A stretch of DNA of 64,000 bases from positions 124,001-188,000 of the forward strand of contig CADADV010000001.1 of NCBI GenBank assembly GCA_902786815.1, in the 5' to 3' direction. Below the pieces are notes generated by a model, which saw nothing but the letters and a program-made list of their open reading frames with translations, searched no databases and had not been told where the DNA came from. The position numbers were made by a program, and so were the translations under genes. This document shows positions 17,741 through 25,267 of the stretch, piece after piece. Source of the DNA: an uncultured Eubacteriales bacterium. GTDB taxonomy: Bacteria > Bacillota > Clostridia > Peptostreptococcales > Anaerovoracaceae. Numbering within the stretch: position 1 is the stretch's first letter; each line of letters opens with the position of its first letter.

Positions 17741-18229
17741 ATGGCAATAGATAAAGTAAAAGAGTATTTCCGTCAGTTCGGAATGGAAGACAGAGTCATG
17801 GAATTCGACGTGTCCAGCGCGACAGTCGATCTGGCAGCGGAAGCGGTCGGCGTAGAAGGCGCGCGCATCTGCAAAACCATGTCCTTCCTGAAACCTAACG
17901 GCGAGGGCGCGATCCTCGTGCAGATGGCCGGCGACGGAAGGATCAACAACAGAAAGTTCAAGGATCAGTTCGGCTTCAAGGCCAAGATGCTGAAGCCCGA
18001 TGAGGTTCTGGAATACACAGGACACGCCATCGGCGGCGTTTGTGCTTTTGCGTTGGAGCGTGACGACGTGGACGTGTACTGCGACGAAACGCTCAAGCGT
18101 TTTGAGACCGTGTTCCCGGCATGCGGCTCCAGCAACAGCGCCATCGAACTGACCTGTGATGAAATATACAAGTATTCGAACGCGATCGGCTGGGTGGATA
18201 TCTGCAAACTGCCGGAAGAGGAGGCGTAA
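17741..18229 (+). CDS. YbaK/EbsC-type aminoacyl-tRNA deacylase
   Basis: A 162-residue single-domain protein of the YbaK/ProX family, which hydrolyses mis-charged tRNA such as Cys-tRNA(Pro) or Ala-tRNA(Pro). Family features seen are the lysine segment ICKTMSFLKPNG, the GDGRINNRKFKDQFG region, GHAIGGVCAFAL and the C-terminal PACGSSNSAIELT. Which tRNA it edits cannot be told. GGAGG lies six bases before ATG 17741. The stop is three bases before hypC, so it is the first gene of a ybaK-hypCDE operon. No functional link to hydrogenase maturation is known to me. Confidence 0.9.
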   Translation: MAIDKVKEYFRQFGMEDRVMEFDVSSATVDLAAEAVGVEGARICKTMSFLKPNGEGAILVQMAGDGRINNRKFKDQFGFKAKMLKPDEVLEYTGHAIGGVCAFALERDDVDVYCDETLKRFETVFPACGSSNSAIELTCDEIYKYSNAIGWVDICKLPEEEA

Positions 18230-18232
18230 GCG

Positions 18233-18448
18233 ATGTGCGTAGCGATCCCCGGCAGGGTGACGGAAATTGACGGCATGACCGCCAAGGTGGATTTCAACGG
18301 AAATCTCGTCAATGTGAATATCGGACTGGTGGCGCCCGAGGTGGGCCAGTACGTGCTGGTGCACGCGGGCTGCGCCATCGAAGTCATGGAAAAAGAACAG
18401 GCTCAGGAAATCATCGACCTGTTCGCGGATCTGGAGGAGCTGGCGTAA
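18233..18448 (+). CDS. hypC: [NiFe]-hydrogenase maturation chaperone HypC
   Basis: A 71-residue HypC/HupF protein. The N-terminal Met-Cys-Val-Ala-Ile-Pro-Gly signature is present, with the essential Cys2 that shuttles the Fe(CN)2CO unit between HypD and the hydrogenase large-subunit precursor. Length and the LVAPEVGQYVLVHAG stretch fit the family. It lies between ybaK and hypD with spacings of 3 and 14 bases. Confidence 0.97.
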   Translation: MCVAIPGRVTEIDGMTAKVDFNGNLVNVNIGLVAPEVGQYVLVHAGCAIEVMEKEQAQEIIDLFADLEELA

Positions 18449-18462
18449 GCCGGAGGTATCAG

Positions 18463-19509
18463 ATGGATATAGCGCAGGTAATCGACTACCTAAAATCATA
18501 TGACGGAAGACAGCTTAAGCTGATGGAAGTTTGCGGCACTCACACTGCCGCAATTTTTAAGAACGGCATCCGCGATCTGATCTCACCGAAGATCAAGCTG
18601 ATCTCAGGCCCGGGATGTCCCGTATGCGTGACGCCGACGGCCTTCATCGACAAATGCGTTTCTTATGCAAAAGCACCCGGCTGCGAGCTGCTCACTTTTG
18701 GTGACATGATGAAGGTGCCCGGCACGGCGGGAAGCCTGTCGGAGAATAAAGCGGGCGACGCCCATATTTCGATCATGTACTCGCCGCTGGAGGCCATCGA
18801 AAAGGCTGCGGCGCATCCGGACGTGACATATGTGGTGGCGGCAGTGGGGTTCGAGACGACGGCGCCCACTTATGCGCTGCTTGTGAAGGAAGCCGCGCGA
18901 AGAGGCCTTGCGAACATCCGCCTCGTGACGGCGCTGAAGACCGCGATCCCGGCGCTGCACTGGATCTGTCAGAACCAGAACGACATCGACGGATTCATCT
19001 GCCCGGGGCATGTGAGTGTTATCACCGGCGTGCATGTGTACGATGAGCTTGCCGCTGCGTATGGGAAGCCCTTTGTCGTTTCCGGCTTTGAAGCGGAGCA
19101 CATTCTGGCTGCGATCTACAGGATCGTCAAGCAGATCGAAGCAGGAGAGGGCCGCGTGGAAAACATGTACCCAAATGCGGTGCGGGAGAACGGAAACCCG
19201 AACGCCCTGCAGGCGATCGAGGATGTATACGTGCCCGGTCCGGCCGTGTGGCGCGGGCTCGGACGCATCGATGACTCAGGACTCTATCTGAGAGAAGAGT
19301 ATGCGCAGTTCGACGGCGGAAGCCGCGGACTCGATGAAGATATGGAGCTGCCGGCAGGATGCCGGTGCGGCGATGTCATCACCGGCCGGATCAATCCGGA
19401 CCAGTGCCCGATGTTCGCCGGCGGAAGCTGTACGCCCATGGAACCCTTCGGACCGTGCATGGTCTCCAGTGAAGGTTCCTGCGGGATCTGGTACAGAAAC
19501 AAGCACTGA
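18463..19509 (+). CDS. hypD: [NiFe]-hydrogenase maturation protein HypD
   Basis: A 348-residue iron-sulfur scaffold on which the Fe(CN)2CO cofactor is built with HypC and HypE. Visible are MEVCGTHT, GPGCPVCVTP, the FETTAPT segment and the C-terminal cysteine set (PDQCPMFAGGSCTP, FGPCMVSSEGSCGIWYR) that carries the [4Fe-4S] cluster. The stop codon falls inside the first unit of a 20-bp tandem repeat. GGAGG precedes ATG 18463. Confidence 0.97.
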   Translation: MDIAQVIDYLKSYDGRQLKLMEVCGTHTAAIFKNGIRDLISPKIKLISGPGCPVCVTPTAFIDKCVSYAKAPGCELLTFGDMMKVPGTAGSLSENKAGDAHISIMYSPLEAIEKAAAHPDVTYVVAAVGFETTAPTYALLVKEAARRGLANIRLVTALKTAIPALHWICQNQNDIDGFICPGHVSVITGVHVYDELAAAYGKPFVVSGFEAEHILAAIYRIVKQIEAGEGRVENMYPNAVRENGNPNALQAIEDVYVPGPAVWRGLGRIDDSGLYLREEYAQFDGGSRGLDEDMELPAGCRCGDVITGRINPDQCPMFAGGSCTPMEPFGPCMVSSEGSCGIWYRNKH

Positions 19510-19558
19510 GAGACACGGACAAGCACTGACGGACACTGACAGGCACTGACGGACAGAG
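19499..19558. repeat. Three tandem 20-bp repeats across the hypD stop
   Basis: Units 19499-19518, 19519-19538 and 19539-19558. The middle unit reads ACAAGCACTGACGGACACTG, and the others differ at a few positions. The hypD stop (19507-19509) is in unit 1. The array separates hypD from the hypE ribosome binding site. Confidence 0.85.
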
Positions 19559-19582
19559 TGCGCAAGTCAACTGGAGGAAAGA

Positions 19583-20599
19583 ATGAAAATCACAATGGCA
19601 CACGGCAGCGGAGGCAAGTCCTCCGCCCAGCTCATGAAAGATATATTCGGGAAGCATTTCAGAAATGATGTGCTGGATAAGATGGAAGACGCAGCAGTAC
19701 TTTCGCTGCCTGCTTCGGATGAATCAACCGCGGACGGCTCTGCTGTTGCGCGCATTGCCTGCAGCACGGACTCTTTCGTGGTCACGCCTCTCGTCTTTAA
19801 GGGCGGTGACATCGGTAAACTGTGCGTTTGCGGAACAGTGAACGATCTGCTCATGATGGGGGCAGTGCCGAAGTATCTGACCTGCGGTTTCATCATGGAA
19901 GAAGGACTGGACACGGATCTGCTGGATCAGCTGGTCGGATCCATGGCCGCCCAGGCCCGCGAGGCCGGGGTGATCATCGCGGCGGGAGATACGAAGGTTG
20001 TCGAAGGAAACGGCGGACTGTATATCAACACGACCGGCATCGGCCTGATCCCGGAAGGGCGGGACGTGAGCAGTTCCAACTGCCGCGCGGGTGACGTGAT
20101 CCTCTGCTCCGGCAATCTGGGCGATCACCACGCCTGCATCCTGAGCCACAGAATGGAAATCGAAAACGACATTACAAGCGACTGCGCGGCGCTGAATGAT
20201 ATCGTCGACGCGCTGTTTGACGCCGGCATCGACGTCCGCACCATGCGCGATGTCACGCGCGGCGGTCTGGGAACAGTCATCAATGAGATCGCAGGAAGCT
20301 CCGCCTGCAAAATCGAACTGGACGAAGACTCGATCCCGGTCAGCCCGCAGGTAAAGGGCTTCTCAGACATCCTCGGACTGGATCCGCTCTACATGGGAAA
20401 CGAAGGCAAGATGATCGCAGTTGTCCCGGAAGCCCAGGCCGAGGCTGCGCTTGCAGCCATGCGCTCTGCCGAACACGGCAAGGACGCCGTCATGATCGGA
20501 CGCGTGCTGGAAGGGGAAGGCGCATTCATCAAGACCCGCCTGGGCGCCACACGCCGCTTCGACGTATTATACGGCGAAGGCCTGCCGCGGATCTGCTGA
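19583..20599 (+). CDS. hypE: Carbamoyl-dehydratase HypE
   Basis: A 338-residue PurM-like ATPase that receives a carbamoyl group from HypF on its C-terminal cysteine and dehydrates it to a thiocyanate for cyanide transfer to iron. The protein ends Pro-Arg-Ile-Cys, the diagnostic tail. The N-terminus MAHGSGGKSSAQLM and the CSTDSFVVTPL and DVTRGGLGT segments fit. GGAGGAAAG precedes the ATG. HypF, HypA and HypB are not in the window, nor is any hydrogenase. Confidence 0.97.
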   Translation: MKITMAHGSGGKSSAQLMKDIFGKHFRNDVLDKMEDAAVLSLPASDESTADGSAVARIACSTDSFVVTPLVFKGGDIGKLCVCGTVNDLLMMGAVPKYLTCGFIMEEGLDTDLLDQLVGSMAAQAREAGVIIAAGDTKVVEGNGGLYINTTGIGLIPEGRDVSSSNCRAGDVILCSGNLGDHHACILSHRMEIENDITSDCAALNDIVDALFDAGIDVRTMRDVTRGGLGTVINEIAGSSACKIELDEDSIPVSPQVKGFSDILGLDPLYMGNEGKMIAVVPEAQAEAALAAMRSAEHGKDAVMIGRVLEGEGAFIKTRLGATRRFDVLYGEGLPRIC

Positions 20600-20603
20600 T
20601 GAA

Positions 20604-20786
20604 TCACGACCGGTGAAGGTTGATGAGGCCGAGCACGGTGAGAAGGGTGCCCATGACCAGGTAGCCGAAGGCGCTGGCGTCGGAATGCCCCGGGAAATAG
20701 CCGGTCTTGTAGCAGATACCGGTGATGAGGATCATCATGCCGACTGCGGAAATGATAATAAAAAGAAATTTTCTACCGTAATTCAT
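20604..20786 (-). CDS. Small two-helix membrane protein
   Basis: A 60-residue protein with two hydrophobic segments (FLFIIISAVGMMILITGIC and FGYLVMGTLLTVLGLI) separated by a short loop. AGGAG stands seven bases before the ATG on the minus strand, which supports it as a real gene over the overlapping plus-strand frame. It is convergent with hypE, the stops being four bases apart. I do not recognise a family. Confidence 0.65.
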   Translation of the reverse strand: MNYGRKFLFIIISAVGMMILITGICYKTGYFPGHSDASAFGYLVMGTLLTVLGLINLHRS

Positions 20787-20822
20787 ATTTTAACTCCTGT
20801 AAGGTAATTGCTGGATCATTGT

Positions 20823-20850
20823 ACGCGGATGATGTATCATCCGCGTTTTT
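20823..20850 (+). terminator. Hairpin terminator between the hyp operon and deoC
   Basis: ACGCGGATGAT, GT loop, ATCATCCGCGT, followed by T's on the plus strand. The hairpin includes the deoC stop. On the plus strand it would stop hyp transcripts that have run antisense through the small membrane gene; on the minus strand the T-run is missing. Confidence 0.65.
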
Positions 20851-21523
20851 CATATTCTTCCAGTATCGCTGCGGTGGCGCTGCAGCCGAGGCGGTCGGCG
20901 CCTGCTTCGATCATCGCACGGGCGTCGTCCAGCGTTCTGATGCCGCCGGAGGCTTTGATCTTCATGTGGCCGTCATAGTCTGCATCCGCAAGGGCCTGTT
21001 TCATGAGAGAAACCGCGTGCACGGTCGCACCGCCGCTGGAAAACCCGGTGGAGGTTTTGACGAAATCTGCACCGGCTGTGCAAGCGGACCGACAGGCCCG
21101 GACGATCTCATCATCCGTCAGAAGGCAGGTCTCGATGATCAGCTTCAGAATGGCGCCGCTCTCATGGCACATCTCCGCGATGGTGTACACCTCATCCTCA
21201 ACGTATGCCCAGTTTCCGGCCTTTGCCTGGCCGATGTTCATGACGAGGTCGATCTCGTCGGCCCCATCTTCAAGGGCCAGCTGGACCTCGTATGCTTTTG
21301 CATTGGTGGACATGGCACCGAGGGGAAAGCCTGCGACGGCGGCGACTTTGACGTCTGCGCCTGACGCGTCGACGAAGCGGCGGACCGAGCGGACATGGCA
21401 TCCGTTCACACAGACCGCAGCGGCGTCAAGAGATACGGCCTCGCTGACGGTCTTCAGGATGTCCTGGGGACCCGCTTCGGGTTTCAGTAACGTATGATCG
21501 AAATATTTGCTGAATTTATTCAT
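20837..21523 (-). CDS. deoC: Deoxyribose-phosphate aldolase
   Basis: A class I aldolase of 228 residues that splits 2-deoxyribose-5-phosphate to acetaldehyde and glyceraldehyde-3-phosphate in nucleoside salvage. Catalytic residues are Schiff-base Lys156 in FVKTSTGFSSGGAT, Lys190 in KIKASGGIRT and Asp92 in IDLVMNIG. The frame is open further upstream, but ATG 21523 (MNKFSKYFDHTLLKPEA) matches the family start and has AGGAGG eleven bases before it. It is transcribed divergently from the GNAT gene, with only 33 bases between the start codons. Confidence 0.96.
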   Translation of the reverse strand: MNKFSKYFDHTLLKPEAGPQDILKTVSEAVSLDAAAVCVNGCHVRSVRRFVDASGADVKVAAVAGFPLGAMSTNAKAYEVQLALEDGADEIDLVMNIGQAKAGNWAYVEDEVYTIAEMCHESGAILKLIIETCLLTDDEIVRACRSACTAGADFVKTSTGFSSGGATVHAVSLMKQALADADYDGHMKIKASGGIRTLDDARAMIEAGADRLGCSATAAILEEYEKRG

Positions 21524-21541
21524 AATAACATCTGCCTCCTG

Positions 21542-21550
21542 TGGTAGAAT
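21542..21550 (+). promoter_or_regulatory. Extended -10 giving a leaderless GNAT message
   Basis: TGG-TAGAAT ends at 21550, six bases before ATG 21557. A normal -10 to start distance puts the first transcribed base at or next to the A of the ATG. No ribosome binding site is present, which agrees with a leaderless mRNA. Confidence 0.5.
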
Positions 21551-21556
21551 TATACC

Positions 21557-22228
21557 ATGAAAACAAAGAAACCAGAAATCAAAGAACTGTATAAAATCAA
21601 AGAAGAGGATCAGGAACAAGTCTACGAGATGATGACGAGAGCTTTCAAGAACTACGTCAAGCTCGTGGGTACGTTTCCGGATTGGGATGACCGTCAGGCG
21701 GCCATTGAGATGGTCATACGTTTTTACGGAGCTTTTGATTTCCGTTACGGATACGCATACAGTCTGGATGAGGACCTCAAAGAGGTGCTCATGATCATGT
21801 TCTCGGAGGAGGAGAACTATTCGGAGGAGCGCTTCAGGGCGGCAGGCAGCTACAGTGAGGAATTCTACGCAGCCGCGTCCCGGCTCAGCGAGGAAGACCG
21901 GCAGAGATGGTGGGATTTTTTCGATGAAGTGGACAGGACGGAGGCAGAACTCGCAAGCATTCCGGATAAATATCTGTATGCGGATCTGGTCTGCGTGGCA
22001 GAGGAGGCCCAGGGGCAGGGCAGAGGCTCCCGGCTGATCCAGGCAGCCTGCAGGTACGCAGACCAGGTAGAACTGCCGATCATGCTATTTACCAACGGGG
22101 AAGACGACATCCGGTTTTACCAGAAGAACGGGTTCAGGATCATTGGCGTCACGAGCTCCGAAAAGTTCAGCTTCGAGAACACGTATGTGCTGTATGAGCC
22201 AAAGCAGCAGGGGTGTGCGGATGAATAA
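21557..22228 (+). CDS. GNAT-family acetyltransferase
   Basis: A 223-residue protein with an N-terminal helical region and a C-terminal GNAT core. The acetyl-CoA pyrophosphate loop reads EEAQGQGRGSRLI (Q/RxxGxG/A type), followed by the FYQKNGFRIIG strand common at the end of GNAT domains. The substrate is unknown. The last eight bases overlap the start of the S4-domain gene, so translation is probably coupled. It has no Shine-Dalgarno sequence and sits directly behind an extended -10. Confidence 0.82.
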   Translation: MKTKKPEIKELYKIKEEDQEQVYEMMTRAFKNYVKLVGTFPDWDDRQAAIEMVIRFYGAFDFRYGYAYSLDEDLKEVLMIMFSEEENYSEERFRAAGSYSEEFYAAASRLSEEDRQRWWDFFDEVDRTEAELASIPDKYLYADLVCVAEEAQGQGRGSRLIQAACRYADQVELPIMLFTNGEDDIRFYQKNGFRIIGVTSSEKFSFENTYVLYEPKQQGCADE

Positions 22229-23069
22229 CGACGAACTGCTGATCGCCCGGCTGGAGGACAAGATCGACCAGGCAGCTGACAAGTACATGCTGACCGCCGG
22301 GGATTTCCTCGACATGCATCAGAGAAAAATCGCGGAAGATTACTGCAAAAGCAGGAAACTCCCGGTGAGATATATTTTTTACGGGGGATACGCGGACGCA
22401 GAGAGGTGCATGCCGGTCTTCCTGCCGGACTACATCGAACTGCCGGCGGGCGCGACAAGCGGCGGCACGGCAAACGCGGAAGGCGGCGGCACGGCAGGTG
22501 CTGCCGGACAGGTCCCCGAGGAGATCGCGGAGCTTCTCAGCGTCGTGCGTGTGACGGCGCCGAAGGGCGGGCGCATTCTGACCCACAGGGACTATCTGGG
22601 CTCGCTGCTCGCGCTGGGGCTGGACCGGGAAGTGACCGGCGATATCCTCGTGCGCGGGCCGGATGCGAAGACAGGCGGCGGCGCGGACATCATCGTGGAG
22701 ACTGGGGTTGCAGAGTTTATCGAAATGAACTACAACAAAGCGGGGCACACGAACCTGACCGTAGAGATCCTGCCGATCGACGCCCTTGACACAGGGCTTG
22801 TGAACATCGTCGAAAAGCGCGATACTGTGGCCTCGCTCAGGCTGGACAACATCGTCTCGTCTGCCTTTGCAGTTTCGAGGTCGAAGGCGGCGGAGTCCAT
22901 ACGGCGTGGGATCGTTTCGGTCAACAGTGTGGAGTGCCTCAAAGTCGACCAGATCATCGAAGAAGGAGACCGGGTCACCCTCCGGGGCAAAGGAAAGATC
23001 GCCTTGGCGGAGGTCGGCGGCAGAAGCCGCAAGGACCGGATCATTGTGACATTCAACTTATATAAGTGA
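22221..23069 (+). CDS. YlmH-type S4-domain RNA-binding protein
   Basis: A 282-residue protein with a helical N-terminal domain, a central domain (YFIEMNYNKAGHTNL-like region) and a C-terminal S4 RNA-binding domain (ASLRLDNIVSSAFAVSRSKA to DRVTLRGKGK). This is the YlmH layout; in Firmicutes YlmH is linked to ribosome rescue or quality control and often lies near division genes, which is not the case here. Residues 77-97 form a Gly/Ala/Thr-rich low-complexity insert encoded by a near-duplicated GC-rich stretch. ATG 22221 overlaps the GNAT stop and follows CAGGGGTG. A longer upstream frame exists but only shadows the GNAT gene. Confidence 0.85.
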   Translation: MNNDELLIARLEDKIDQAADKYMLTAGDFLDMHQRKIAEDYCKSRKLPVRYIFYGGYADAERCMPVFLPDYIELPAGATSGGTANAEGGGTAGAAGQVPEEIAELLSVVRVTAPKGGRILTHRDYLGSLLALGLDREVTGDILVRGPDAKTGGGADIIVETGVAEFIEMNYNKAGHTNLTVEILPIDALDTGLVNIVEKRDTVASLRLDNIVSSAFAVSRSKAAESIRRGIVSVNSVECLKVDQIIEEGDRVTLRGKGKIALAEVGGRSRKDRIIVTFNLYK

Positions 23070-23090
23070 GTAATTCATACAGGTGAGAAA

Positions 23091-23969
23091 ATGAAGATAC
23101 CAGTAATCTACAAGAAAAAAGGAGAAGAGGGAAGGCCTGTGTTTTCACTGGAGGTATTCCCGCCCAAACGCAAAAGCAACCGCGACTCGATCTACGAGGC
23201 GGTGGAGATCCTCAAGGTGACGGAGCCTGATTTCATCAGCGTGACGTACGGCGCCGGCGGAAGCGTGGCGGATTTTTCGACCTGCGAGATCGCCTCCAAC
23301 ATCAAGAAACAGTACAAGATCGAGACTCTCGCGCATCTGACATGCATCAATTCGAGTCTGGAGGATGTCAAAACCATGATCCAGATGCTCAAAGACGCGA
23401 AGATCGAAAACATCATGGCTCTGCGGGGGGATATTGTGCCGGGTGAGGACATCAAGCGGGAATTCGCACACGCCAATGAACTGGCCATCGAGATCCAGAG
23501 AAAGTCACGAGGCGAACTGGAGATCCTCGGCGCCTGCTATCCGGAAGGCCACTACGAAGCGACCTCTTTGGAAGCGGATATCCAGAATCTGAAGTACAAG
23601 ATCGGCGCGGGCGTGCGTGTGCTGATCTCACAGCTTTTCTTTGACAACTGCAAGTTTATTGACTTTCTGGAGCGCGTGAGGGAAGATGGAATCACGGTGC
23701 CGGTCTCAGCGGGGATCATGCCTATCGTGAAAGCCAGCCAGATCGAGAAGACCGTACAGCTTTCAGGCGCCAGTCTGCCTCACGAATTCACAGAACTGGT
23801 AGCCCGCTACCAGCACAAGCCAAAAGAGCTTTATGAAGCGGGGATCGACTACGCGGTGCAGCAATGCCGCGAGTTGATAGAACGCGGCGTCGACGGCGTG
23901 CATATCTATACCATGAACGACCCGAAGGTTGCGGTCAGAGTACACGAAGGAATCAAAGACTTGTTATGA
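23091..23969 (+). CDS. metF: Methylenetetrahydrofolate reductase
   Basis: A 292-residue TIM-barrel flavoprotein that reduces 5,10-methylene-THF to 5-methyl-THF for methionine synthesis or C1 metabolism. Seen are FSLEVFPPKRKSNRDSIYEA, SVTYGAGGS, the LALRGD-type segment (IMALRGDIVPG) and GACYPEGHYEA. No MetV or zinc-binding partner is adjacent. It overlaps the phosphodiesterase gene by four bases (ATGA), indicating coupled translation. Confidence 0.95.
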   Translation: MKIPVIYKKKGEEGRPVFSLEVFPPKRKSNRDSIYEAVEILKVTEPDFISVTYGAGGSVADFSTCEIASNIKKQYKIETLAHLTCINSSLEDVKTMIQMLKDAKIENIMALRGDIVPGEDIKREFAHANELAIEIQRKSRGELEILGACYPEGHYEATSLEADIQNLKYKIGAGVRVLISQLFFDNCKFIDFLERVREDGITVPVSAGIMPIVKASQIEKTVQLSGASLPHEFTELVARYQHKPKELYEAGIDYAVQQCRELIERGVDGVHIYTMNDPKVAVRVHEGIKDLL

Positions 23970-24445
23970 GAATATTTGTTGTGAGCGATACACACGGAAA
24001 CCTAAGAAATGCAATTGCGCTGTATGACAAGGTCAATGCGAATGAGCCTGTTGACTGTATCATCCACTGCGGGGATTTTTACAGCGACGGGGTGCGGCTG
24101 GCGGAGATCTACGGCCAGATGGTCTATGCCGTGCACGGCAACTGCGACGGCGGATGGGATGAGGAATTTAAGGTTGTAGAAACCCCTGGAGGGAAGATCC
24201 TTGTCATCCACGGGCATGTGGAGGATGTGAAATTCTCATTGGACAATGCGTACTATCTGGCGAAGCGTGAAAAGTGCGGCATGGTTTGCTTTGGTCACAC
24301 GCATAAGTCGGTCATCAAAGAGCAGGACGGAATTCTGTTCGTGAACCCAGGCACCGCATCGCTTCCGAAATACGGAGCAAAATGCTCCGCTGCTGTTGTA
24401 ACAGCGACAGAAGAGGGGTTCACGGCATCGACCGTATACCTTTAA
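23966..24445 (+). CDS. YfcE/MJ0936-type metallophosphoesterase
   Basis: A 159-residue calcineurin-like phosphodiesterase. Metal ligands appear as SDTHGN (residues 7-12), HCGDFYSDG, HGNCDG, VIHGHVEDV and CFGHTHKS, the compact YfcE arrangement. Members cleave phosphodiesters in vitro; the physiological substrate is not known. ATG 23966 overlaps the metF stop. The longer open frame to the left shadows metF. It converges with the minus-strand phosphoesterase at 24461. Confidence 0.9.
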   Translation: MRIFVVSDTHGNLRNAIALYDKVNANEPVDCIIHCGDFYSDGVRLAEIYGQMVYAVHGNCDGGWDEEFKVVETPGGKILVIHGHVEDVKFSLDNAYYLAKREKCGMVCFGHTHKSVIKEQDGILFVNPGTASLPKYGAKCSAAVVTATEEGFTASTVYL

Positions 24446-24460
24446 GCCGCGATCGCAACG

Positions 24461-25267
24461 TCATGTTATGATCACGACTTCGCAGGGGTTGTTGATCCGG
24501 GGGATCCAGGTCCCGTTCCCCATACCGCGGGATATGACAAGTTTTCCGTGGGCGCCGGGATGCACGCCTGAGGTCAGCCGCGGAAACAGTCCCTGGCCGG
24601 GCGCAATCAGTCCGCGCCCGAACAGACGCCACTGCCCGCCGTGGGCGTGGCCCGAAAAGACCAGATCGATGTTCCGGTCTGCAAGATAGGTTGGATAGTA
24701 TTCAGGATGGTGGCAGAGCAGGATTCTGCAGCCATCCTGTTTTTCGAATTCCGCCAGCCACTCCAGCTTAGGGTCCGGTGGCGTAGGATCGCTGCGCCAG
24801 TCGGGCTTGCGCTGTTTTGTGACTACGCCCGGCGTCAGACCGCCGATCAGAAGACGGGTCTGCCGGGAGCACGGAGCACCGTCAGAACGCGGAGCATCCT
24901 TTGGGCAGGCGGAGCAGTCATTGCGGTCGGTGCAGTATGTCCATTCGGTCCACTCGTTGTCCAGAACGATAACGCCCAGGTCTTTGATCTGTTCGATCTG
25001 TTCCGGTGTCATGCACCATTCGTGATTGCCGAACGAAAAGAATGTCGGCGCCTGGCTGACGCATGCGCGGAGAAAGGGCAGGATGTTCACTTCTTCTTCA
25101 AAAGAAGAGTGGTAATCGTCCCGCAGCAGATCGCCCGCAATGCAGATCACGTCGGGTTTTTCTGTTTCGAGCGAGCGTAGGGCGTCCTCCCACGGCTGAT
25201 CGTGCATGTCGGTCAGGAGGGCAATGCGGCAAGGCGTATTCAGTTTATAGTGCGTTGTCTGTATCAT
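24461..25267 (-). CDS. YkuE-like metallophosphoesterase with a four-cysteine insert
   Basis: A 268-residue calcineurin-like phosphoesterase with all five metal motifs: LLTDMHDQPW, AGDLLRDD, GNHEWC, LCHHPEYY and FSGHAHGGQWRLFG. Unusual for the family, a loop at residues 112-133 carries Cys112-x5-Cys118-x2-Cys121-x11-Cys133, suggesting a bound zinc or Fe-S (inference). No signal peptide is seen. Its start overlaps the end of the LysR-ligase fusion gene by 23 bases, so it is the second gene of that minus-strand operon and probably shares its function. Substrate unknown. Confidence 0.88.
   Translation of the reverse strand: MIQTTHYKLNTPCRIALLTDMHDQPWEDALRSLETEKPDVICIAGDLLRDDYHSSFEEEVNILPFLRACVSQAPTFFSFGNHEWCMTPEQIEQIKDLGVIVLDNEWTEWTYCTDRNDCSACPKDAPRSDGAPCSRQTRLLIGGLTPGVVTKQRKPDWRSDPTPPDPKLEWLAEFEKQDGCRILLCHHPEYYPTYLADRNIDLVFSGHAHGGQWRLFGRGLIAPGQGLFPRLTSGVHPGAHGKLVISRGMGNGTWIPRINNPCEVVIIT

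Noticed and set aside
20613..20807. Plus-strand 64-codon frame overlapping the small membrane gene
   Set aside because: No ribosome binding site; the minus-strand frame has AGGAG and two good membrane helices.
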